This document shows, piece by piece, positions 7,251 through 15,722 of a stretch of 15,919 nt of DNA. The notes beneath the pieces were generated by a model. That model did no database searches, was not told the origin of the DNA, and worked only from the letters and a program-made list of their open reading frames with translations. How positions within the stretch are numbered: the first letter of the stretch is position 1; each line of letters opens with the position of its first letter. Both the position numbers and the translations under genes were made by a program. Source of the DNA: Chersky-822 sp035509195 (GTDB lineage: Bacteria; Actinomycetota; Actinomycetes; Streptosporangiales; Streptosporangiaceae); contig DATJLT010000070.1 in assembly GCA_035509195.1 (NCBI GenBank), forward strand, positions 1 through 15,919. The letters are read 5' to 3'.

Positions 7251-7267
7251 GTTCGCTCCCGGCGTAC
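7251..7267 (+). promoter_or_regulatory. Candidate ClgR operator upstream of clpC
   Basis: GTTCGC (7251-7256), five bases, then GCG (7262-7264) and TAC form a near-palindrome. It matches the GTTCGC-N5-GCG pattern I recall for the Streptomyces ClgR activator of clp and lon genes, and the CGC-N5-GCG core in corynebacteria. It ends three bases before the -35 element, a sensible activator position. Confidence 0.5.
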
Positions 7268-7269
7268 CT

Positions 7270-7296
7270 GGGAACACTCTCACCTCAGCACAGGTT
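7270..7296 (+). promoter_or_regulatory. Candidate SigR/SigH-type (thiol-oxidative and heat stress) promoter of clpC
   Basis: GGGAAC (7270-7275) and GTT (7294-7296, followed by GG) are separated by exactly 18 bases, the spacing of Streptomyces SigR and mycobacterial SigH promoters (GGAAT/C-N18-GTT). clp protease genes are established members of that regulon. A start near 7303 would leave a leader of about 180 bases containing a CCCCG/CGGGG hairpin (7312-7325). Confidence 0.5.
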
Positions 7297-7486
7297 GGAT
7301 GTGGGTGAACGCCCCGTCGGCGGGGAAGGTTCTACAGAAGCGCGGTGGACCTTTTGGGTGGGCGAGCAGATCGCTTAACCTGAAGGACTGCCAAGCGAGA
7401 GCCCTGCCCGGCACGCGGGCTGGTGCGCGGAGGGGACGGGCCGTGGCGGTCGCCGTCCTTACCGCTTTGGTGAGGGAGCGACGTTA

Positions 7487-10033
<2,547 letters not shown>

Positions 10034-10048
10034 CTATCGCCCGCCAGG

Positions 10049-10084
10049 AAGCTGGGCCGGACCCCGCCAGGTCCGGCCCAGCTT
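10049..10084 (+). terminator. Terminator hairpin of clpC
   Basis: A perfect 14-bp inverted repeat (10049-10062 and 10071-10084) with an 8-base loop begins 15 bases after the clpC stop. There is no T-run, like the other hairpins in this window. Confidence 0.85.
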
Positions 10085-10100
10085 CAGTTATGGCACCGAC

Positions 10101-10184
10101 CGCCCCACCGTCCGCCCGGCGGCCCCGCCGCCCCACCGTCTGCCCGGCGGCCCCGCCGCCCCATCGTCTGCCCTGGCGCCCCGC
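10101..10184. repeat. Three tandem copies of a 28-bp G/C-rich unit
   Basis: Units begin at 10101, 10129 and 10157 with a strict 28-base period. Each starts CGCCCCA(C/T)CGTC(C/T)GCCC. Copies 1 and 2 are nearly identical and copy 3 diverges at its end. The array lies between convergent clpC and mutY, outside any convincing reading frame. 28 is not a multiple of 3, which argues against a coding repeat. Confidence 0.85.
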
Positions 10185-10191
10185 AACAGCA

Positions 10192-10249
10192 TCGCGGAGC
10201 CACCGATGCCGCAGCCGACCCGCGGCCAACAGCATCGGTGGCTCCGCGA
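10192..10249. repeat. 17-bp-arm palindromic repeat with a third partial copy nearby
   Basis: TCGCGGAGCCACCGATG (10192-10208) is exactly complementary to 10233-10249 across a 24-base loop. CAACAGCATCG precedes or overlaps both arms. A 15-base copy of the arm, GAGCCACCGATGCTG, recurs near 10313-10327 with no partner. This looks like a REP-type or miniature palindromic element with decayed copies, in the non-coding space between clpC and mutY. The rest of the intergenic region to 10482 holds no gene. Confidence 0.8.
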
Positions 10250-10451
10250 CGCTCCAGGAACAACATCAGGTAGCCAACGATGTCCCTGGCCCCGGCCCGC
10301 GAACGACAACAACGAGCCACCGATGCTGTAAACCCCGGTGCAATGTCCGGAATGCGCCGCATGCTGGATGAGGCAGGCAGGGCAGCCGGAAACCCCGGAG
10401 CCGTCGGCAGCGGCCTCACCCGGAAGAAAGTCACCCGGTGGCCACCGCTAG

Positions 10452-10463
10452 GGGGCTGTCCCC
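10452..10463 (-). terminator. Weak hairpin after mutY
   Basis: Reading on the mutY strand, GGGG-ACAG-CCCC lies 20 bases past the stop. It is followed by a perfect 12-base palindrome CGGTGGCCACCG (10436-10447). Either could stop mutY transcription; the stems are short. Confidence 0.35.
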
Positions 10464-10482
10464 TTCAAGCCGGGATTTGGTG

Positions 10483-11418
10483 TTACTGGGCGTGGGCGGC
10501 CCGGCGCAGCGCCGTGCTTATGCGACCGGTACCTTCCTCGCCTGGCAGGGCGATCAGCGTGTCGGACTGCCGCACGGCAAGGCCGTCCCTGATCAAGGTC
10601 TCTAGCACTCGGCTACGTTGCGTAGCGACCGGCCAGCAGGCGTCGAAAGCCGCGGGCACTACCGGCCCTGGTGCGGCGCGGAGCACGGCGAGCAAGCGGC
10701 CCCGGCATTCGCGGTCGCTGCCCGTGTAAGGCGCGGCCCGGCGCGGCGGCACGCCGGGCGGGGCTCCCTTGCCGCGCCAGGCGCAGCTCGCTGCGACCGG
10801 GCAGCGAGCGCAGGACGGCTGGGTCGCCGTGCAGACCAGCGCTCCGAGTTCCATGAGAGCGACCGACCAGGTCGCCGCCCGGAGCTCGCCTTCCGGCGGC
10901 AGGAGGGACTCCGCCAGCGCCTGCTCGGCGACGCTGGCCGAGTTCGCCGGGTTCGCCGGATACTGGGTGCCCGAGATCAGCCTCGCAAGCACCCGGCGGA
11001 CGTTGGTGTCCAGTACAGCGTGCCGCTGGCCGTAAGCGAAACTAGCGATCGCGGCGGCCGTGTAAGAACCTACTCCTGGTAGCTTGCGCAGATCGCTGAT
11101 CGCGCTCGGCACCTTGCCGCCGTGCCGGCTCGTGATGATCGCCGAAGCCCCGTGCAGTCGGAGCGCCCGGCGGGGATAGCCCAGCCTGCCCCACTGCCTC
11201 ACAGCGTCGGCCGGCGTCGCTACGGCGAGCGCCCTCGCCTCGGGCCATCGGGCCAGCCAGTCGCGATACGCGGGCATGACCCTTGCTACGGGGGTCTGCT
11301 GGAGCATGAACTCGCTGACCATAACCGCCCAAGCTCCGGCACCCGCCTGGCGCCAGGGCAGGTCCCTGCGGTTGTCGCGGTACCAGGTGACGAGCTGGTG
11401 CTCGAGGTTGGCGTTCAT
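10483..11418 (-). CDS. mutY: A/G-specific adenine glycosylase
   Basis: MutY removes adenine mispaired with 8-oxoguanine or guanine, preventing G-to-T mutations. The protein is 311 aa. The catalytic Glu36 lies in SEFMLQQTPV. The helix-hairpin-helix is LPGVGSYTAAAI (113-124), and the catalytic Asp137 is in VLDTNVRRV. The [4Fe-4S] ligands follow the C-x6-C-x2-C-x5-C pattern at Cys196, 203, 206 and 212. The C-terminal region after about 235 is short and lacks a clear NUDIX-like 8-oxoguanine recognition domain, as in other compact actinobacterial MutY proteins. The ATG at 11418 gives the usual N-terminus, but its ribosome site (GGATC about 10 bases upstream) is weak. It is divergent from the membrane-protein gene, with 172 bases between them. 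High-GC actinobacteria depend on this pathway because of their guanine load. Confidence 0.95.
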   Translation of the reverse strand: MNANLEHQLVTWYRDNRRDLPWRQAGAGAWAVMVSEFMLQQTPVARVMPAYRDWLARWPEARALAVATPADAVRQWGRLGYPRRALRLHGASAIITSRHGGKVPSAISDLRKLPGVGSYTAAAIASFAYGQRHAVLDTNVRRVLARLISGTQYPANPANSASVAEQALAESLLPPEGELRAATWSVALMELGALVCTATQPSCARCPVAASCAWRGKGAPPGVPPRRAAPYTGSDRECRGRLLAVLRAAPGPVVPAAFDACWPVATQRSRVLETLIRDGLAVRQSDTLIALPGEEGTGRISTALRRAAHAQ

Positions 11419-11590
11419 CAGGGACCGATCCTGCCATGCCAGTGCCGATCAGGAGCTGTTAAGGCACCATGCCGCCAACGCGGGCAAGCCAGCTACTACC
11501 CGGCGGCCCCACGCTGGCCTGCGAGAACGCGCCTGGCCGGGCACGGCGGGGCGCCCTGGTGACTTGCGCAGTCGGTTGGATACTGAGCGC

Positions 11591-12349
11591 ATGGGGGGAA
11601 ATACATTCGGTTACCGGCAGGCGGAGAGTGCGGGTACATACTGGCGGCGGCGGTTCGTCATGCTGGTGCTCGGGTTCGCGGCGTTCGGCCTCGCGGCCTG
11701 GGGCCTGTCGGCTGTTCTGGCGGTCAGCACCGGGTCAGGCGGCTCGCCGGCCACGGGTCACCGGACGGATTCGGTTCGCCAGGGCGGCCACCACAAGGCG
11801 CACCCGGCGAAGTCAGCCTCACCGAGTCGTCAGCGGGGGCGCTCAGGCAAGGACGCGGGCACGGACACAGGCAAGCACGCCAGCGGCAGCGACCGGTCAG
11901 CGGTCAAGCCCGCGACCAGGCAGGGCGCCGGCCAGGCCACCGGCCACGGGCAGATCCTGCCGGCCTTCTGTGCCAGGCGAAACATCGTTCTCAGCATCTT
12001 CACTGGCCAGACGCAGTTCGGTCCAGGTCAGACGCCGGCCTTCGACGTCAACGTGGTTTCCACTCAGATACCCGAATGCACCTTCAATATCGGCTCACAG
12101 CACCTGGCCCTGGTGATCAGAGAAGGACCAGCGTTGATCTGGAACTCGGCCGACTGCGCGGCCGGAGCCGGAGAACTGGACGCGGCACTCAAGCGCGGTG
12201 TCCCTACGGTGCTTGCCATTAGCTGGAACCGCCAGACGTCCGCCCCCGGCTGCTCGGTGCGCACGACGAGGGTTCCGCCCGGCGTCTACACCGCGTACGC
12301 CACCGAAGGTGACATCACCAGCCAGCCCGTCACCTTCCGCCTGAGTTAA
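11591..12349 (+). CDS. Membrane-anchored extracytoplasmic protein of unknown function
   Basis: A predicted 252-aa protein with a short cytoplasmic N-terminus (MGGNTFGYRQ to WRRRF) and one transmembrane helix (about 22-45). A low-complexity linker rich in Ser, Gly, Lys and His (about 46-122) would span the wall zone. A folded outer domain (about 123-252) looks beta-rich and has four cysteines (127, 163, 189, 221) that could form two disulfides. I chose ATG 11591 because it gives the membrane-protein N-terminus; its ribosome site is poor, and the open frame extends upstream without credible sequence. The domain faintly recalls DUF4232-type beta proteins, which I do not assert. From memory, M. 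tuberculosis has a membrane protein (Rv3587c) in the matching slot between disA and mutY with the same relative orientation. The stop lies nine bases from that of the convergent ATPase gene. Confidence 0.8.
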   Translation: MGGNTFGYRQAESAGTYWRRRFVMLVLGFAAFGLAAWGLSAVLAVSTGSGGSPATGHRTDSVRQGGHHKAHPAKSASPSRQRGRSGKDAGTDTGKHASGSDRSAVKPATRQGAGQATGHGQILPAFCARRNIVLSIFTGQTQFGPGQTPAFDVNVVSTQIPECTFNIGSQHLALVIREGPALIWNSADCAAGAGELDAALKRGVPTVLAISWNRQTSAPGCSVRTTRVPPGVYTAYATEGDITSQPVTFRLS

Positions 12350-12358
12350 TCACATTAA

Positions 12359-12814
12359 TCACTCGGATTTGATTTCGCACCACGCAATTCGGCCTTCCTG
12401 ATCACCGGCAATTCCCCAGGAACTGGCGACCGCAGCCACAATGGTCAGCCCTCGACCGGACTGACTCGCATCGTCGGCCTCGTCGTCCTCGCACTTCCTC
12501 AGCCCGGTCCACTGGCCGCCCTGGTCGAGGATCTCGACTCTGATCGCGTCCCTGTCGATGCAGGCCCTGACCGTGAACATCCCCCCCGGCAATCCCGAAC
12601 GGCTGTGAATAATCGCGTTCGCGGCAAGCTCCGAGCAGGCAAGCACGATGTTGCTCGCTTGCGCGAAGCCTTCGACCAGCATCCCAAGCCACGAGCGTGC
12701 GGCACGGAGTTGGTCCGCGCGGCCCGCGAATGAGCGCCTGGCAAGGAAACGCGGTTCGTATGTTATGACGGCTGGCCCCCCCGCCACGGGATGATCCAGG
12801 TCGATGTTCGTCAT
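12359..12814 (-). CDS. GHKL-family ATP-binding protein (anti-sigma regulatory factor-like)
   Basis: A 151-aa single-domain protein of the HATPase_c/RsbW-SpoIIAB type. Family members bind ATP and often sequester sigma factors or anti-sigma antagonists by serine kinase activity. The N-box reads ELAANAIIH with Glu62, Asn66 and His70. The G1 box is DQGG (97-100), a variant of DxGxG. The G2 box is SGRGLTIVAAVASSWG (119-134). No partner-binding or membrane segment is visible. The ATG at 12814 has AGGAG about eight bases upstream, and the longer open frame upstream of it has no family similarity. It is divergent from the XRE-DUF5753 gene, as in whiJ/abaA-type clusters of Streptomyces, where an ATPase of this kind accompanies an XRE regulator and a DUF397 protein. 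Its target is unknown. Confidence 0.88.
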   Translation of the reverse strand: MTNIDLDHPVAGGPAVITYEPRFLARRSFAGRADQLRAARSWLGMLVEGFAQASNIVLACSELAANAIIHSRSGLPGGMFTVRACIDRDAIRVEILDQGGQWTGLRKCEDDEADDASQSGRGLTIVAAVASSWGIAGDQEGRIAWCEIKSE

Positions 12815-13049
12815 CGCGGCCGCTCCTGAAAATGGTTCAGGTCTAGTCGCGAGTCCGTGGAGATCTGTGTACACCTCACCATCGAAGTCCTTTTTCTCCG
12901 GCGCGTATCCGCTATATCGCTTAACACTCTGGCTCAAGAGGGCTACGTTAAGTAATAGAACACCGCTGAACAGCCCTGATGTAGCGCCGCGGCGTGTGCC
13001 GTAGATTTCGGCTTGCGATTTGTAGAGTGGCTGTGGAAAGGGAAGACAC
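12815..13049. promoter_or_regulatory. Divergent promoter region between the ATPase and XRE genes
   Basis: This 235-base intergenic region is A/T-richer than its surroundings and must hold both promoters. On the minus strand TTGAGC (12932-12937 reversed) followed 17 bases later by TAGCGG is a possible ATPase promoter. For the XRE gene I see only a ribosome site, AAGGGA (13038-13043), six bases before the ATG. No clear repeated operator was found. Confidence 0.4.
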
Positions 13050-13901
13050 ATGGCCGCAGTAGAGTCGAATCCGCCAAAAGGTACTCCGCGGGCAGTATTC
13101 GGAGCAATGCTGCGACATTACCGCGTAAGGGCTGGCCTCACCCAGGACCAGGTGGGTGGGCTCGCACACGTCTCTGGCAAGCTGATCAGCGCATACGAGA
13201 ACGGCTGGCGGGTTCCGACCAGGGCGACTACCGGCGACATCGACTCGGTAAGCGAACTGAGCACCCACGGTGCGCTCACCGAGTTGTGGGACCAGTTTGA
13301 GCACGGCATGAACTACCAGGCTTACCCTGACTGGTTCCAGGATTGGCCGGACAAGGAGGCGGCGGCCACGACGCTCAGGTGGTTCGAGCCTTTGCTCGTG
13401 CCCGGCCTCCTGCAAACTGATCTTTACGCTCGCGCACTGTTCAGCACGCGTATCGGATCGACGGAAGACGAGATAGAGGAACTGGTTTCCGCGCGGCTGA
13501 AGCGCCAGGAGGTGCTGAGCAGGACCGAGCCCCCGGCGTTTTGGGTGATTTTGGATGAATGGGTGCTCCGCCGTCCGGTCGGGAATCGGCACGTGATGCT
13601 AGAACAGGTAAATCGGCTGATAGAAGCCGCACAACGGCCTAATGTTGTGTTCGAGTTGATTCCGGCCGATGCAGGAGCACACGAAGGTCTGTATGGTGGT
13701 GGCTTCGCCATAGCAGATTTCAAAGACGCGCCGAGCGTTGCCTACCAAGAGTCCGCAGTACAAGGTCAGATCGTGCAGGACCCCGAACATGTCAGGACAC
13801 TGATGGCCAGGTGGACTACCTTGGGCACCGAGGCGCTACCGCGGAAGGCCTCTATAACCCGACTGGAGGAAGCAGCGAAGTCATGGACCTCACCGGAGTG
13901 A
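13050..13901 (+). CDS. XRE-family helix-turn-helix regulator with DUF5753 domain (WhiJ-like)
   Basis: A 283-aa protein. The N-terminal XRE helix-turn-helix (about 16-70) includes LRHYRVRAGLTQDQVGGLA and SGKLISAYENGWRVP, the typical recognition-helix region. The DUF5753 domain (about 105-275) shows its hallmark WFEPLLVPGLLQTDLYARAL (111-130), plus RQEVLSR and FWVILDEWVLRRPVG. Proteins of this architecture, such as WhiJ of Streptomyces, regulate development or antibiotic production and are usually encoded beside a DUF397 gene. DUF5753 is thought to receive a signal or partner. The ATG is supported by AAGGGA six bases upstream. The 3' end overlaps the DUF397 gene by 19 bases, so the two are translationally coupled. 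The target promoters and inducer are unknown. Confidence 0.93.
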   Translation: MAAVESNPPKGTPRAVFGAMLRHYRVRAGLTQDQVGGLAHVSGKLISAYENGWRVPTRATTGDIDSVSELSTHGALTELWDQFEHGMNYQAYPDWFQDWPDKEAAATTLRWFEPLLVPGLLQTDLYARALFSTRIGSTEDEIEELVSARLKRQEVLSRTEPPAFWVILDEWVLRRPVGNRHVMLEQVNRLIEAAQRPNVVFELIPADAGAHEGLYGGGFAIADFKDAPSVAYQESAVQGQIVQDPEHVRTLMARWTTLGTEALPRKASITRLEEAAKSWTSPE

Positions 13902-14176
13902 GGTGGCGAAAGGCCAGCTTCAGTGGCGGAAAGGGCCGGAATTGCGTCGAGGTGGGTGTGTGGCACAAGGCCAGTTACAGTGGGGGCAACGGTGGTGGCT
14001 GCGTTGAGGTCACCGTTACTCACGAGACGGCAAGTGCGCCGCACAAGGCAGGGGAAGACCTGCTGTACCTCTTGCGCGATTCCAAGGACCCTGACGGCCC
14101 GAAGCTCGCCTTCACCACGGCAGAGTGGGACGCGTTCATCGCAGGTGTTAAGGACGGAGAGTTCGACCCCGTCTGA
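13883..14176 (+). CDS. DUF397 protein with duplicated N-terminal half
   Basis: A 97-aa protein starting MDLTGVRWRKASFSGG. DUF397 proteins are small (commonly 60-70 aa) partners of XRE-DUF5753 regulators and have been discussed as toxin-antitoxin-like pairs. The C-terminal half, LLRDSKDPDGPKL then FTTAEWDAFIAGVKDGEFD, is canonical. The N-terminal half appears twice: WRKASFSGGKGRNCVEV and WHKASYSGGNGGGCVEV, in direct succession. The second copy is followed by a longer linker (about residues 44-64) than usual before the RDSKDP motif. The start at 13883 lies 12 bases after GGAGGA (13865-13870), a little long; the overlap with the upstream gene may provide coupling. An upstream in-frame start at 13811 would lie wholly within the XRE gene and adds no family sequence. 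Confidence 0.9.
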   Translation: MDLTGVRWRKASFSGGKGRNCVEVGVWHKASYSGGNGGGCVEVTVTHETASAPHKAGEDLLYLLRDSKDPDGPKLAFTTAEWDAFIAGVKDGEFDPV

Positions 14177-14182
14177 TCGGTA

Positions 14183-14251
14183 CCCGCTCCAGCCCTGGTG
14201 CCGGGTACGCCTGACCGGAAACTGGTCTTGCCGGTAACTGGCTGGAGCGGG
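14183..14251. terminator. Inverted repeat between the DUF397 gene and radA
   Basis: CCCGCTCCAGCC (14183-14194) is exactly complementary to 14240-14251. The 45-base loop holds nested shorter stems (GACC/GGTC and ACCGG/CCGGT). It fills the 85-base gap between convergent stops and probably terminates both genes. Confidence 0.65.
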
Positions 14252-14261
14252 CACGTTGCGG

Positions 14262-15656
14262 TTAAGCAAGGCCAATGACCGCTGCGGCGATAGCTCCCGT
14301 AAGATCGGCTGCCTGTACAACATCCATGTCCAGGTCGGAAGGTATCGCGTCGGTTCCGACCGGTACTATCGCGCGCCTGAAACCCATCCGTGCCGCTTCG
14401 GCGAGACGGCGGTTGATCCCGGCCACGTTCCTGATCTCACCCGCGAGCCCGACCTCACCGAAGGCGACGAAGTCAGGCAGCAGGCACTTTCCCGCCCGCG
14501 CGCCCGCCAGCGCCAGGGTGATCGCCAGGTCAACCGATGGCTCAGTCAGCCTGACCCCGCCCACGGTCGCCGCGTAAATGTCACACCGGCCGATCTGCAC
14601 CGCCGCCCGCTGCTGTAGCACCGCCACGGCCATGCCAACGCGGGCGTGGTCCAGCCCTGAGGTGATACGCCTTGGCGGCTCGTTGCCAAGTGCCGGACAC
14701 ACCAGGGTCTGCACCTCGGCCACAAGTGGCCTGCGGCCCTCGAGCGTCACGGTCACGCAGGTCCCCGGCACCGGATCGCGCTGTCTGGACAGGAAGAGCC
14801 CGCTCGGGTCGGGCAGGCCGATCAGGCCGAACTCGCCTAGCTCGAAGCAGCCGATCTCGTCGGTCGGGCCGAACCGGTTCTTCAGCGCTCTGATCATCCG
14901 CAGCCGTCCCCTGGTGTCTCCCTCAAAATGCAGCACCACGTCTACGAGATGCTCAAGCGAGCGCGGGCCGGCGATCGATCCGTCCTTCGTCACGTGCCCG
15001 ACGAGCATGGTTGTCAGCGTGCGCTGCTTCGCCAGGCTGACCAGGGCGGAGGTGAGTTCCCTCACCTGGGTGACGCCTCCTGGCACGCCGTCGATCCCTG
15101 CGGCGGTAATCGTCTGCACGGAATCGACTATCAGCAGCTCGGGATTTACAGCGTCGACGTGCGCGAGCAGCGCGGCCAGATCTGTCTCGGCGGCAAGGAA
15201 CAGGTTCTCGCTGAGGGCGCCGATCCTGTCGGCCCGCTGCCGCACCTGCGCGGCAGACTCCTCACCGGTCACATAAAGAACGACCGATCGCCCGGCCGCG
15301 AGCGCCCCGGCCTCAAGCAGCAACGTCGACTTGCCCACCCCTGGCTCGCCCGCCAGCAGCGCCACGGTTCCCGGCACCAGGCCGCCACCAAGGACCCGGT
15401 CAAGCTCGTCCATCCCGGTCGGCCGTGCCGCCGCCCCCGCCGCGTCGATCAGCGAGATCGGCACTGCCGGGGCCATCGGCCGCACGGATGGCAGCCCGCG
15501 CAACAGCGCCCGCCCCGACCGAGCGGCCGCCACCGCCGGGGCGCTCTCGGTGACAGTGCCCCAAGCTTGGCACTCACCGCACCGCCCGGCCCATTTCGCG
15601 CTCTGCCAGCCGCATTCATCACATTGATAGAGCGTCCCCGCCGACCCCTTACCCAT
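14262..15656 (-). CDS. radA: DNA repair protein RadA (Sms), branch-migration ATPase
   Basis: RadA drives branch migration of recombination intermediates with RecA. The protein is 464 aa. An N-terminal C4 zinc finger has Cys12, 15, 26 and 29. The RecA-like core has Walker A GEPGVGKST (103-111), Walker B LLIVDSVQT (174-182) and the RadA-specific KNRFG motif (259-263). The C-terminal Lon-protease-like domain (about 290-464) is a scaffold without protease activity. The ATG at 15656 places the zinc finger normally but has only a poor ribosome site. The upstream DNA is a repeat array, so the promoter must lie in about 60 bases or within or beyond the repeats. disA, commonly next downstream of radA in actinobacteria, is absent here. 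Confidence 0.97.
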   Translation of the reverse strand: MGKGSAGTLYQCDECGWQSAKWAGRCGECQAWGTVTESAPAVAAARSGRALLRGLPSVRPMAPAVPISLIDAAGAAARPTGMDELDRVLGGGLVPGTVALLAGEPGVGKSTLLLEAGALAAGRSVVLYVTGEESAAQVRQRADRIGALSENLFLAAETDLAALLAHVDAVNPELLIVDSVQTITAAGIDGVPGGVTQVRELTSALVSLAKQRTLTTMLVGHVTKDGSIAGPRSLEHLVDVVLHFEGDTRGRLRMIRALKNRFGPTDEIGCFELGEFGLIGLPDPSGLFLSRQRDPVPGTCVTVTLEGRRPLVAEVQTLVCPALGNEPPRRITSGLDHARVGMAVAVLQQRAAVQIGRCDIYAATVGGVRLTEPSVDLAITLALAGARAGKCLLPDFVAFGEVGLAGEIRNVAGINRRLAEAARMGFRRAIVPVGTDAIPSDLDMDVVQAADLTGAIAAAVIGLA

Positions 15657-15722
15657 GCCCGCACGCTAGCCGCACCCACCGACAGTGCCGCCGCGCTGCC
15701 CGGCCCCGGCCGACTGCCCCCC

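Noticed and set aside
7046..7378. 110-codon plus-strand frame between lsr2 and clpC
   Set aside because: It uses a TTG start, shows no family motif and runs straight through the 13-bp palindrome, the ClgR-like site and the stress promoter; it is better read as regulatory DNA.
10084..10434. Minus-strand coding frame in the repeat block after mutY
   Set aside because: Its translation is low-complexity and comes from tandem and palindromic repeats; the 28-base period is not a multiple of three.
11276..11590. N-terminal extension of the membrane protein to 357 residues
   Set aside because: The extension overlaps the 5' end of mutY in antisense and places a long soluble basic stretch before the anchor; ATG 11591 gives a normal membrane-protein N-terminus.
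12815..13051. N-terminal extension of the GHKL ATPase to 230 residues
   Set aside because: The extension has no family similarity, overlaps the divergent promoter region and the XRE start, and the internal ATG at 12814 has a good AGGAG site.
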